6,817 nucleotides of DNA from the NCBI GenBank assembly GCA_948528155.1, contig CAOSZT010000117.1:1-6817 (forward strand). Direction: 5' to 3'. The notes beneath the pieces were generated by a model. It saw only the letters and a list, made by a program, of their open reading frames with translations. It ran no database searches and was not told the origin of the DNA. How positions within the stretch are numbered: position 1 is the stretch's first letter; each line of letters opens with the position of its first letter. Source of the stretch: an uncultured Clostridia bacterium (GTDB lineage: Bacteria > Bacillota > Clostridia > TANB77 > CAG-508). A program made the translations under genes and the position numbers. Of the stretch, positions 1 to 6,174 are shown piece by piece.

Positions 1-51
1 TTATTTGTTACATGATAATACTTTTTTGAAGTTTTATTTAATTTTAGTTTT

Positions 52-369
52 TTAATATTCTATATAAATTTTACTTTTTTTATTTACTACCACTCCTTCT
101 TTAGGAATTTGTTGTAAAATAATTGTATTTTCTTTATTTAATTCTTCTGAATTATCTTTTATACTAATTTCTAGTTCTAGTTCTTTAATAATCTTTTCTG
201 CCTCTTTAATACTTAATCCTTCAATGTTTGGAACTATAACTTCTTCAACAGCCTCTATTTCTTCTTGATTTCCTTGATTAACTTCTAAATATGGTAAAAT
301 TTCACTAAAAATTTGACCACCAACAGGTGCTGCGACACCACCTTCTTGGGTGATTATAACAACACAATC
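52..369 (-). pseudogene. C-terminal fragment of a class B penicillin-binding protein with PASTA domain, truncated by element insertion
   Basis: The 105 codons read in the minus frame end at a TAA (52-54). They begin with a stretch containing GGVAAPVGGQIFSEILPYLE, the typical end of the transpeptidase domain of clostridial PBP2/SpoVD-type proteins. A PASTA domain follows, from about VPNIEGLSIKEAEKII to the terminal SKIYIEY. Such proteins cross-link peptidoglycan outside the membrane, and PASTA domains bind muropeptide or beta-lactam-like ligands. The N-terminus, membrane anchor and active-site motifs (SxxK, SxN, KTG) are missing. Immediately upstream, in the same frame, is the TAG stop of the serine recombinase, so no start or ribosome binding site belongs to this fragment. 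I infer that a mobile element inserted here and that the 5' part of the gene lies at the far end of the element. A short low-complexity stretch (1-51) follows and shows no gene. Confidence 0.85.
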
Positions 370-375
370 CTACAA
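352..375. other. Probable element/chromosome junction (attachment site half)
   Basis: The recombinase reading frame ends at TAG (370-372), and recognisable PBP coding sequence resumes within about 20 bases. The recombination site must therefore lie in or next to this interval. The exact crossover dinucleotide cannot be fixed without the opposite junction or an empty site. Confidence 0.55.
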
Positions 376-1986
376 ATTTGCTACTTGTTTTTCTAATGTT
401 ATTTTATTATTCTCTATATATTCTAAACATCTTTTAAATTCATCTTCAAACTTAAATTTTATAGTTATATTTCCATTTTCGTGCACATAAATACAATCTA
501 TTAATTCCATCATTATATCTCGTGATAATTCAGTAATGCCTTTTTGTTCTTTGAATTTCTCTATCCATTCATTACTACTTATACTTTGGCTTTCATACTT
601 TTGTTTTTCGCTTTCTAACCTTTCTATATTTTGTTTTAGTCTTTCAATATCACTTTCATATTTTTGCTTATATTGTAAATATTCATCTCTTGTTATATCT
701 TCATTTTTCCAATCTTCATATAATCTCATTTTAAAATTTGATATTTTAGAAATTTCATTTTGTTTTGCAATTATTATATTTTCAATGTTTTCATTTCTAG
801 TGCTTTGAAAACTGCTATCATTTATTTGTTTTACAATTTCTTGTGTATCAATTAATAAATCAATATGCAAATTAATAGCTTTTAAAACTGCTTTCTCTAA
901 GTTTTCCACTTTAATAGAATGTTTTGTGCATAAGTTATTTGATTTTTTTCTATAGGTACTACAAATATAATATTCATATTTACTTCCACTTTTATTGGTA
1001 CTACTTTTTTTATTCATTGCTCTTTTGCAATCTGCACACTTTAGAAACCCTGCCCATACTGATAATTCTTTTGTTTTTTGAGATACTTTTGTATCTCTTT
1101 TGCTTAATTCTTGTGCTTTTTCAAAGGTTTCTTTATCAATAATAGCTTCATGGGTATTTTCTACCCTTACCCATTCTTCTTTTGGAACTTGCTCTACTTT
1201 ATGTACTTTATAGCTCTTCGTTCTTCTTTTTCCTTGAACTGTATTGCCTACATAAACTTCATTGTTTAAAATATTTCGCACTGTAGAAGGTGTCCAAGTA
1301 TATGTATTATCTTGTATTCCACAGTTATTATAGTTTTGTCCTAATTCTAATTTCTTATGTCCTGTAGGATTTAATATCCCTAAATTATTTAGTCTGTGGC
1401 ATATTGCTATCTTTCCTAATCCTTCATTTACATTCCAATCAAATATATTTCTTATAATATCTACAACACTTTCATCAATTATTAACTTATGCTTATCCTT
1501 TGGATCTTTAATATAACCATAAGATGGAAATGCTCCTATAAATTCTCCTTTTTTCTTTTTTCCATTTAATGATGTTCTAATTTTAATTGAAGTATCCCTG
1601 CAATATTCATCATTAATTAAATTTTTAAATGGTACTAAAATTGTATTTGTGCTTGCTGGATTTTTAAAACTATCTACAAAATCATTAATGGCAATAAATC
1701 TTATATTAAATAATGGAAAAACTTGCTCTATGTAGTTTCCAACTTCTATGTAGTTTCTTCCAAGTCTTGATAAATCTTTTACAAGAACACAGTTAATATT
1801 TCCATTTCTCATATCTTCTAGTAATCTTTGAAATGAAGGTCTATTAAAATCTGTTCCTGTAAATCCATCATCTATATAAGTATCATAAACTATCAAATCA
1901 TCATATTCTTCTATGAATTCGTTTAATAGTGTCTTTTGGCTTGTTACACTATTACTCTCTTGCTTTTCTTTGCCGATTATCTTCAT
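370..1986 (-). CDS. Large serine recombinase (element integrase), main part, without its catalytic N-terminus
   Basis: This frame encodes most of a large serine recombinase, the site-specific integrase family that moves clostridial mobilizable transposons and ICEs. Visible parts: the rest of the resolvase catalytic domain (DDGFTGTDFNRPSFQRLLEDM, residues 39-59, and VKDLSRLGRNYIEVGNYIE, 69-87); a recombinase domain around residues 155-300; a zinc ribbon with Cys317, Cys320, Cys342 and Cys353; and a charged coiled coil at about 400-470. The ATG at 1986 is not a credible start. It has no properly spaced Shine-Dalgarno, and the upstream frame (1952-2080) carries the missing YIRLS serine motif. 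The two frames join if a single base is removed around 1961-1969, giving roughly 570 residues, a normal family length. The gene is either inactive through a frameshift or affected by a sequencing error. It sits against the interrupted PBP gene, as expected for the integrase of the inserted element. Confidence 0.93.
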   Translation of the reverse strand: MKIIGKEKQESNSVTSQKTLLNEFIEEYDDLIVYDTYIDDGFTGTDFNRPSFQRLLEDMRNGNINCVLVKDLSRLGRNYIEVGNYIEQVFPLFNIRFIAINDFVDSFKNPASTNTILVPFKNLINDEYCRDTSIKIRTSLNGKKKKGEFIGAFPSYGYIKDPKDKHKLIIDESVVDIIRNIFDWNVNEGLGKIAICHRLNNLGILNPTGHKKLELGQNYNNCGIQDNTYTWTPSTVRNILNNEVYVGNTVQGKRRTKSYKVHKVEQVPKEEWVRVENTHEAIIDKETFEKAQELSKRDTKVSQKTKELSVWAGFLKCADCKRAMNKKSSTNKSGSKYEYYICSTYRKKSNNLCTKHSIKVENLEKAVLKAINLHIDLLIDTQEIVKQINDSSFQSTRNENIENIIIAKQNEISKISNFKMRLYEDWKNEDITRDEYLQYKQKYESDIERLKQNIERLESEKQKYESQSISSNEWIEKFKEQKGITELSRDIMMELIDCIYVHENGNITIKFKFEDEFKRCLEYIENNKITLEKQVANL

Positions 1987-2080
1987 CTTCTTGTGAAAGC
2001 CTTATATATAGTGCAACTGACCATATTTTTTTACTTACAATATTTTCATTAGAAGAATACTTTGATTTTCTTCCTACCAT
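1952..2080 (-). pseudogene. N-terminal fragment of the serine recombinase with the catalytic serine, frameshifted from the main part
   Basis: A 42-codon frame starts at ATG 2080 behind GGGAGG about 8 bases upstream, a strong ribosome binding site. It reads SVALYIRLSQEDEDN at residues 21-35. This is the first strand of the resolvase fold with the catalytic Ser29 in the R-x-S motif. It then runs out of frame and stops at TAA (1952-1954), overlapping the main recombinase frame, which continues with KQESNSVTSQ as expected for the family. Deleting one A from the CAAAG run near 1968-1972 fuses the two into NRQEKQESNSVTSQ. A productive +1 ribosomal shift is possible but no classic signal is visible. 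A mutation or assembly error is more likely. Confidence 0.85.
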
Positions 2081-2109
2081 TAGCTTTTCCCTCCCTTCTG
2101 TCTATAGTG

Positions 2110-2142
2110 TAACGTGTCCAATTACAAAAATCAGCCCATTTT
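2110..2142 (-). repeat. Short direct repeat, copy A, upstream of the integrase
   Basis: TAACGTG (2110-2116) and AAAATCAGCCCATTTT (2127-2142) recur with identical spacing at 6562-6594, giving 27 of 33 matching bases. On the minus strand the repeat lies 30 bases before the recombinase ATG, in the position of a promoter or operator. It may also be a recombinase arm site or a duplicated cargo boundary. Confidence 0.6.
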
Positions 2143-2180
2143 GCTGAAACTGTTAAGATTTATCTGTTACAGTTTCAGCA
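2142..2180. repeat. Perfect 12-bp inverted repeat (hairpin) between small ORF and integrase
   Basis: TGCTGAAACTGT (2142-2153) pairs perfectly with ACAGTTTCAGCA (2169-2180) across a 15-base loop. It starts just after the stop of the 50-residue ORF and touches repeat copy A. There is no T-run after it on the minus strand, so it does not look like a classical terminator. An operator, a recombinase or accessory-factor binding site, or an RNA structure in the integrase leader are alternatives. Confidence 0.6.
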
Positions 2181-2200
2181 TGCAAAACTGCAAAGTATTT

Positions 2201-2353
2201 TTACTTTTCTAGCTTTTGTTTTAAAATATCCATCATACATTCATTAAACTTTTTATAATTTTTAGAATATTCTATATTTACAAGCATATTTTCAGCTTTT
2301 ATTTGATATGGATTTTCTGTTTTTTTTAGATATTCAATAATCTTTTCTGGCAT
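2201..2353 (-). CDS. Small 50-residue protein upstream of the integrase, function unknown
   Basis: The frame runs from ATG 2353 to TAA (2201-2203) with GGAAGG about 9 bases upstream, a good ribosome binding site. The product begins MPEKIIEYLKKTENPYQIKA and is small, charged and soluble, with no membrane segment. Small proteins with a similar E/K-rich start and an ENPY segment are, from memory, common beside serine recombinases in clostridial elements, but I cannot name the family with certainty. Its position directly before the integrase would suit an excision (directionality) factor or regulator. This is inference from context only. It could also be a remnant of an element gene. Confidence 0.6.
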   Translation of the reverse strand: MPEKIIEYLKKTENPYQIKAENMLVNIEYSKNYKKFNECMMDILKQKLEK

Positions 2354-2482
2354 TTTTTAATTACCTTCCTTTGATATTTTAGATATTTAAGTTTATTAGT
2401 TTTAAAAAAATTTATTACTTTTCCTTCTACTAGGTATATGTCACTTAAAACTCAAAAACTGGTAATTTTTATAAAAATTTAC

Positions 2483-2530
2483 AAAAAATAACTAGATAAT
2501 TAGTTTTGACTAATTTCTAGTTATTTTTTT
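2483..2530 (-). terminator. Intrinsic terminator of the restriction-modification operon
   Basis: A stem of about 21 bp with one bulge forms from 2483-2504 and 2509-2529 around a TTTG loop. On the minus strand the 3' arm ends in a run of T. The stop codon of the last frame of the operon lies inside the stem. The T-runs on both sides mean it could act in both directions. The stretch 2354-2482, between this terminator and the small ORF, shows no gene beyond a second weak A/T hairpin at about 2462-2482. Confidence 0.75.
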
Positions 2531-2790
2531 ATACTTTCCTTTAACTCTAATTCTAACTTATTACACATTTTAAAAAAATGTTCTTCATTACTTATTGTTT
2601 TTTCTCCTCTATTAAATTGATTTTCTCTCTTTTCAGATATTATTTTTAATCTATTCGATATTCTTACTATATCCTCATCTTTCCATCCTGAATCATAAAA
2701 AACTTTAAAATCATATTTAGGAATAATTTTTCCATTCCATATTCCAGTTTCGATTACAATTAATGAATCAAAAATTAGTTTTATCCCCAA
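2521..2790 (-). CDS. C-terminal part of the PIN-like protein, in the -1 frame
   Basis: This frame opens with a TTG codon at 2790 that has no Shine-Dalgarno, inside the end of the preceding frame. It is therefore unlikely to be an independent gene. The protein (IKLIFDSLIVIETGIWNGKI and onward, 89 residues) is charged and probably helical toward the end. It reads on naturally from the upstream FAFHYWG if one G is added to the GGGG run at 2786-2789, giving FAFHYWGIKLIFDSL and a continuous protein of about 290 residues. I do not recognise the domain. It ends inside the operon terminator. The break is an indel, a sequencing error in a homopolymer, or much less likely a programmed -1 shift, since the local TTGGGGA is not a standard slippery heptamer. 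Confidence 0.65.
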   Translation of the reverse strand: MGIKLIFDSLIVIETGIWNGKIIPKYDFKVFYDSGWKDEDIVRISNRLKIISEKRENQFNRGEKTISNEEHFFKMCNKLELELKESIKK

Positions 2791-3386
2791 TAATGAAAAG
2801 CAAAAGTAATTTCAATAGGAGACATTATATTTAGTTCTGTATCTAAAAAATTAATATATTTATAAATTTTTTGTTCATTGGATAAATTATTATCAAATTG
2901 TTTTATTATAAACGCCTTCATCAAACTGGCATATGCTATCATTAATTTTATTCCAAACATTTTATTAGTTCTTATTACATTTATTTTACTATTTTCAATA
3001 ATTTCATATGCAAAATCATCTGTAATAATAGTATCATTAAAATTTTTATTTAAAATTTCATTTAGGCATTTTACAGTATATTTATATTTTTCTATATTAA
3101 GTTTACCTTGTATCTTGTCTCTTGAAGATTCCTCACAAGCAAACTGATAAAAAATTAAATCTTGACTTTTTAAATAATTTACGGTTTCTATAAATTCATT
3201 ATATAATTTTGCATTTTCTCTCCTAAATTTTTCTTTATCCTCTACATAACTTCTTGCATATATAACAAAATTAGTATCTAATATATATGCAAACCTTCTA
3301 TATGGATTACGTTCAATTAATTCATTTATATTATTAATCTTTCCATCAACCCAAGTCGTGCTAAAAACACTCAAGAAAAACTTCAT
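2781..3386 (-). CDS. PIN-like protein (N-terminal part), last gene of the restriction-modification operon
   Basis: This 201-residue frame carries FAYILDTNFVIYARSYV at residues 32-48. The hydrophobic strand followed by D37-x-N39 is the usual opening of a PIN nuclease fold. Acidic residues that could complete a metal site include E85/E86 (FACEESSRD) and D182 (FLDTEL). Without a model the assignment is tentative. PIN proteins usually cut RNA or structured nucleic acid. The ATG at 3386 lies directly against an AGGAG, too close for normal use, so a nearby alternative such as TTG four codons later may be the true start. The gene lies 81 bases after the endonuclease gene, in the same direction, so it may be part of the defence module. 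The end of this frame overlaps the next one, and a one-base indel there probably splits one gene of about 290 codons. Confidence 0.6.
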   Translation of the reverse strand: MKFFLSVFSTTWVDGKINNINELIERNPYRRFAYILDTNFVIYARSYVEDKEKFRRENAKLYNEFIETVNYLKSQDLIFYQFACEESSRDKIQGKLNIEKYKYTVKCLNEILNKNFNDTIITDDFAYEIIENSKINVIRTNKMFGIKLMIAYASLMKAFIIKQFDNNLSNEQKIYKYINFLDTELNIMSPIEITFAFHYWG

Positions 3387-3395
3387 CTCCTTTTA

Positions 3396-3459
3396 ATATG
3401 ATTTTTCATATCAAAAGCAAAATAAGAATAATATAAAATATACCTTCCATTTTGCTTTT
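3396..3459. repeat. Inverted repeats between endonuclease and PIN-like genes
   Basis: AAAAGCAAAAT (3413-3423) pairs perfectly with ATTTTGCTTTT (3449-3459) over a 25-base loop. Next to it ATATGA (3396-3401) pairs with TCATAT (3406-3411). They lie in the 81-base gap and could form a weak partial terminator or protect the transcript end. The T-rich 3' arm on the minus strand supports the first reading only modestly. Confidence 0.45.
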
Positions 3460-3467
3460 CTTTTGAA

Positions 3468-4220
3468 TTATTGAATTTTATCAAATCCTCCATATTCTTT
3501 AAAAGCTAACAAATATAATGCTTTTAATAAATCTGGATTTTTCTCTGTCAACTCATTTACTACTGTATCAGAACCTACTTGTAACTCTTTATTCTCATTA
3601 ATTATTTCTTCTATCAGCTCTGGAAGTATCATACACATTTTATAAAATGCATCTATATCTCCTGTAACTATCTCGTAGAATTTATCCATAGAAACACGTC
3701 TTATTCTGTCATTTTCCATATTCTCTCCATCGAGTTTTACTTTCCAAACTATATTTTGGCTATGTTTTGCTATTGCTTCTACTAAAAAGCATACTGCATT
3801 TTTATCATTAGCAATTTTATTAAGCATTCTTGTATATGTCTTTTGAGAAGATGTTGAATTCATTGTATTATGCTTATTCTTCATTTCTACATATATGATT
3901 TCTTTTTCTGATTTTTTGAATATTACATCAAATCCTTTTTCTGGCACTGTACAGTTATTTATGTATTTAAAAATATTTTGATGAAAGTAACCTATTGCAT
4001 TAACATTTGTTCTATCTCTTTGTCTAACTAGTTCAGCTTCTATTACTTCTTCAAATTTTTTTCTATATACTTTGCTATCAAATACCATTTTTATTGGATC
4101 TATTATGTTTGAATTGAACTTTCTTAAATCAATTCCATTCAAAGTTTGGTCATATGTAGCAATAGTATTTTTAATATGTTCTTTTAAATTTTCTCTTGTT
4201 ATAAAATTAATTTCATACAT
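3468..4220 (-). CDS. Type II restriction endonuclease, Eco47II family (predicted GGNCC)
   Basis: The protein closely resembles the Eco47II family of type II endonucleases. The stretches LRKFNSNIIDPIKMVFDSKV, RQRDRTNVNAIGYFHQNIF and YVEMKNKHNTMNSTSSQKTY are the parts I recognise. It has a PD-(D/E)xK site: Asp100 in GFDVIF, then Glu114 and Lys116 in VEMKNK (numbered from the upstream ATG). Family members cut GGNCC, so that specificity is inferred, not shown. Two starts are possible. ATG 4226 is only two bases from GGAGG, while ATG 4220 has GGAGG at 8 bases, so I prefer 4220. The 3' end of the methyltransferase gene (stop 4213-4215) overlaps this start, and the Shine-Dalgarno lies inside it. Translation is therefore coupled to methylation, so the nuclease is made after or with its protecting enzyme. 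Length (about 250 residues) is normal and the gene looks intact. Confidence 0.88.
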   Translation of the reverse strand: MYEINFITRENLKEHIKNTIATYDQTLNGIDLRKFNSNIIDPIKMVFDSKVYRKKFEEVIEAELVRQRDRTNVNAIGYFHQNIFKYINNCTVPEKGFDVIFKKSEKEIIYVEMKNKHNTMNSTSSQKTYTRMLNKIANDKNAVCFLVEAIAKHSQNIVWKVKLDGENMENDRIRRVSMDKFYEIVTGDIDAFYKMCMILPELIEEIINENKELQVGSDTVVNELTEKNPDLLKALYLLAFKEYGGFDKIQ

Positions 4221-5229
4221 TTTCATTACCTCCCAATGCCTTTATTATGGATTCTCCAATATTTTTGGCCAATTCTACTGGTACAGCATTTCCTATTTGT
4301 TTATATACATCATTCATTTTTCCTGCAAACTCCCAATTATCTGGAAAAGATTGTATTCTTGCATATTCTCTAGTTGTAAAAGGTCTACTTTCGTCTGGAT
4401 GACATCTATCTGTTTGTTTCATCATAGGAGAACAAGTAAGTGTTAGTGAAGGTTCTTCCCATGATAATCTTCTTGCAATACCTGTCCTTCCTCCTCCCAT
4501 AAAATAACAAGATTTCATATAATCTCTTGCTACATCATCTGGTAAGTCCTTCCAATATCCTCCTGGAGGTACTAAATCAAATACTTTCTTCTTTTTTTCT
4601 GGATATTTTGCTCCTTCAGATTTTGGAACATTTTTTAGTACATCTTTTAATACTGGTTTATAATTGTGTGGTTTTGGATATTCAAATTTCACTTCATCTT
4701 TTAAATCTTGTCTAACCCCTATTATTACAACTCTTTGTCTTTTTTCTGCAACTCCATAATCCCATGCATCTAGAACTTTCCATTTTACTTCATATCCTAA
4801 TTCTTCAAAAACATCTATCATTGTTTGTAAAGTTTTTCCACCATCATGAGTTGTTAAACCTTTTACATTTTCTGCTAAAAACATTTTTGGTTGTAATTGT
4901 CTTAAAAATTCTGCATAATAATAAAACATTGTTCCTCTTATATCATCAATTCCTAATCTTTTTCCAGCATAACTAAAAGATTGACAAGGGTATCCACCTG
5001 ATAATAAATCTAGTTCTCCTTTTTTTATATTGAATTCTTTTAATAAGTCTTTTTTTGAAAACTCTACAATGTCTTCTTCTATAATATTCCAATTAGGTCT
5101 ATTTAATCTTAAAGTATCACATGCTTTCTTATCTATTTCTATTAATCCTATTTCTTCAAATCCAGCTTTTTCTAATCCTAAAGCTAATCCACCTGCTCCA
5201 GCAAATAGTTCTATACATTTTCTTTTCAT
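4213..5229 (-). CDS. DNA (cytosine-5-)-methyltransferase of the type II R-M system
   Basis: This 338-residue protein has the ordered motifs of C5-cytosine methyltransferases. Motif I is LFAGAGGLALGLEKAG (8-23), which binds S-adenosylmethionine. Motif IV is GGYPCQSFS with catalytic Cys82, and motif VI is AENVKG (Glu120). Motif VIII is EKRQRVVIIGVR (162-173), then comes a variable target-recognition region at about 190-280. Motif IX is TTREYARIQSFPDNWEF and motif X is QIGNAVPVELAKNIG (311-325). All key residues are present, so it should be active. It methylates the site of the neighbouring endonuclease, protecting host DNA. AAGGAG lies 6 bases before ATG 5229 and overlaps the stop region of the preceding ASCH-like gene, so the two are cotranscribed. 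There is no N-terminal helix-turn-helix, so control by direct repressor binding of the enzyme itself is not evident. Confidence 0.96.
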   Translation of the reverse strand: MKRKCIELFAGAGGLALGLEKAGFEEIGLIEIDKKACDTLRLNRPNWNIIEEDIVEFSKKDLLKEFNIKKGELDLLSGGYPCQSFSYAGKRLGIDDIRGTMFYYYAEFLRQLQPKMFLAENVKGLTTHDGGKTLQTMIDVFEELGYEVKWKVLDAWDYGVAEKRQRVVIIGVRQDLKDEVKFEYPKPHNYKPVLKDVLKNVPKSEGAKYPEKKKKVFDLVPPGGYWKDLPDDVARDYMKSCYFMGGGRTGIARRLSWEEPSLTLTCSPMMKQTDRCHPDESRPFTTREYARIQSFPDNWEFAGKMNDVYKQIGNAVPVELAKNIGESIIKALGGNENV

Positions 5230-5239
5230 AATCTTCTCC

Positions 5240-5650
5240 TTAAAAAATCTGTTTCATTCCTATTTTCTCAACATTCATTATTAATTCTTTATATTTTCTG
5301 CCATATGCAAATGATTGAGGTGCTGTAAATTTATACTTTTTTGTCAATTCATTCAAGCTAATAGGTTTGTTTATTTCATACATATTCTCAATTGGAAATG
5401 CATATTTAGTTCCTGTTTCTTCGTTAAATTTATCGTTTCCAAACCCATCAACCATAATTCTATTTGGAGTTGAAATTGGTTCTTTAACTTTTAATATATA
5501 TTTTAATTCTTTAATTGGAGTTGGTACATATACCCATATGTAGTCCACTTTTTCTTTTGGAGTTCTAGTTCTAAATTCATGATTCTTACTTTTATTTAAA
5601 ATTCTTTTTACATGTTGTTCTTTTATACTCATAAAAACTATATTTTCCAT
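5240..5650 (-). CDS. ASCH-like (PUA superfamily) protein, first gene of the R-M operon
   Basis: This 136-residue soluble protein begins MENIVFMSIKEQHVKRILN and continues with KNHEFRTRTPK and VDYIWVYVPTPIKELKYILK. This is the pattern of ASCH-domain proteins: SIK near the start, a basic E-x-R segment, then beta strands. ASCH belongs to the PUA-like superfamily with EVE, YTH and SRA domains, many of which bind RNA or modified bases. Some small ASCH proteins are amidohydrolases acting on N4-acetylcytidine. Its role here is unknown. Leading a C5-methyltransferase/endonuclease operon, it might read modified cytosine or regulate the module, but this is inference. GGAGG is suitably spaced before ATG 5650, only 10 bases separate its stop from the methyltransferase start, and the operon promoter is right upstream. 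No controller-type (C protein) helix-turn-helix gene is present in this module. Confidence 0.7.
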   Translation of the reverse strand: MENIVFMSIKEQHVKRILNKSKNHEFRTRTPKEKVDYIWVYVPTPIKELKYILKVKEPISTPNRIMVDGFGNDKFNEETGTKYAFPIENMYEINKPISLNELTKKYKFTAPQSFAYGRKYKELIMNVEKIGMKQIF

Positions 5651-5671
5651 TTACCCCTCCATACTTTACTT

Positions 5672-5700
5672 ACTATATCATAAAAAATTTGTTTTCTCAA
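5672..5700 (-). promoter_or_regulatory. Sigma-A promoter of the R-M operon
   Basis: On the minus strand TTGAGA (5695-5700) and TATAGT (5672-5677) are separated by exactly 17 bases, close to the vegetative consensus. Transcription should begin near 5665, leaving a short leader with the GGAGG of the ASCH-like gene. Confidence 0.8.
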
Positions 5701-5707
5701 CAAATTT
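5685..5707. promoter_or_regulatory. Perfect 9-bp inverted repeat overlapping the -35 box (candidate operator)
   Basis: AAATTTGTT (5685-5693) and AACAAATTT (5699-5707) flank a 5-base centre that contains most of the -35 hexamer. A dimeric regulator bound here would block RNA polymerase. No obvious regulator gene is present in the window, so the ligand is unknown. Confidence 0.55.
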
Positions 5708-5750
5708 CTATTATTTTTTTATACTCCTTACATCACAACTTATTTTATTA

Positions 5751-5870
5751 TATAGTGCAAGAATAGGTGTCTGATATACACCCCTAAAACACTTAAAGGC
5801 AAAGCCTTTATCTTGTCGGATTTTCAAAAAAATGTCAGATTTTTGTCCGACATTTTATATAAGTATTTTT
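5751..5870 (-). repeat. Structured repeat, copy 1, between TnpV-like gene and R-M operon
   Basis: This block matches 6616-6735 in the stretches AGTGCAAGAATAG, CACCCC, AACACTT and GCAAAGC. It can fold into three hairpins: GGTGT/ACACC (5766-5782), TAAAGGC-AAA-GCCTTTA (5794-5810) and the terminator hairpin (5832-5853). The words TGTCTGAT (5768), TGTCGGAT (5814) and TGTCAGAT (5833) recur, with an inverted copy TCCGACA (5846-5852). In copy 2 these are replaced by a different word at the same spacings. It may be a structured RNA, a small mobile element or a module border. Together with the promoter region it fills the gene-free stretch 5651-5883. Confidence 0.7.
5826..5857 (-). terminator. Intrinsic terminator after the TnpV-like gene
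   Basis: On the minus strand ATGTCGGA (5853-5846) pairs with TCTGACAT (5839-5832), including one G-U pair, over a six-base loop. A run of seven T follows. It is also part of structured repeat copy 1. Confidence 0.75.
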
Positions 5871-5883
5871 TTCAACCATTTTC

Positions 5884-6174
5884 TTACTCTATGTAGTTTT
5901 TTATTGATTTTGGACATGATATCCAAATTATAATTTCATCTGCTATATTATAAATAAAATTATTATATTTAGCTAGTTCTATAAAACTATCTGTATTAGG
6001 TTTCTTATGTTTATTTTTTAATTCCATTATAATAGAATTTCTTAAATCATTAAATTCTTTATCTTTTAATTCCAAAAAATCATTTATTGTTCCATTCATT
6101 ATCAATTCTTGATATGTTATTGGCTTATATTCTTCTAAATATTTACTATATAAAATTCCATATTTACTTAACAT
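5884..6174 (-). CDS. TnpV-like transposon-encoded protein
   Basis: This protein of about 96 residues resembles the small TnpV proteins of clostridial transposons. The stretch KYGILYSKYLEEYKPITYQE followed by LIMNGTINDFLELKDKEFND matches the family pattern of YG..R..YL.E..P..Y..LL.SG.LN.HL.E, and near the end NNFIYNIADEII corresponds to the conserved MNNI..A.EI. The function of TnpV is not established. It is a marker of mobilizable elements with large serine recombinases, which fits the integrase at 370-2080. An upstream in-frame ATG at 6195 exists, but ATG 6174 is preferred because AGGGGG sits about 8 bases before it. That start overlaps the stop of the preceding gene by a few bases (ATGTTAA), so translation is probably coupled. 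The assignment is based on remembered family pattern, not a search. Confidence 0.65.
   Translation of the reverse strand: MLSKYGILYSKYLEEYKPITYQELIMNGTINDFLELKDKEFNDLRNSIIMELKNKHKKPNTDSFIELAKYNNFIYNIADEIIIWISCPKSIKNYIE

Noticed and set aside
1..51. Start of another gene downstream of the PBP fragment
   Set aside because: All minus-strand frames contain early stops and no ribosome binding site with start codon is visible.
2781..2790. Programmed -1 ribosomal frameshift in the PIN-like gene
   Set aside because: The local TTGGGGA is not a standard slippery heptamer and no stimulating hairpin directly follows. An indel explains it more simply.
536..5284. Plus-strand open frames opposite the recombinase, methyltransferase and other genes (for example 536-808, 924-1142, 4072-4446)
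   Set aside because: They are antisense to well-supported genes, give low-complexity hydrophobic proteins, and show no family resemblance.
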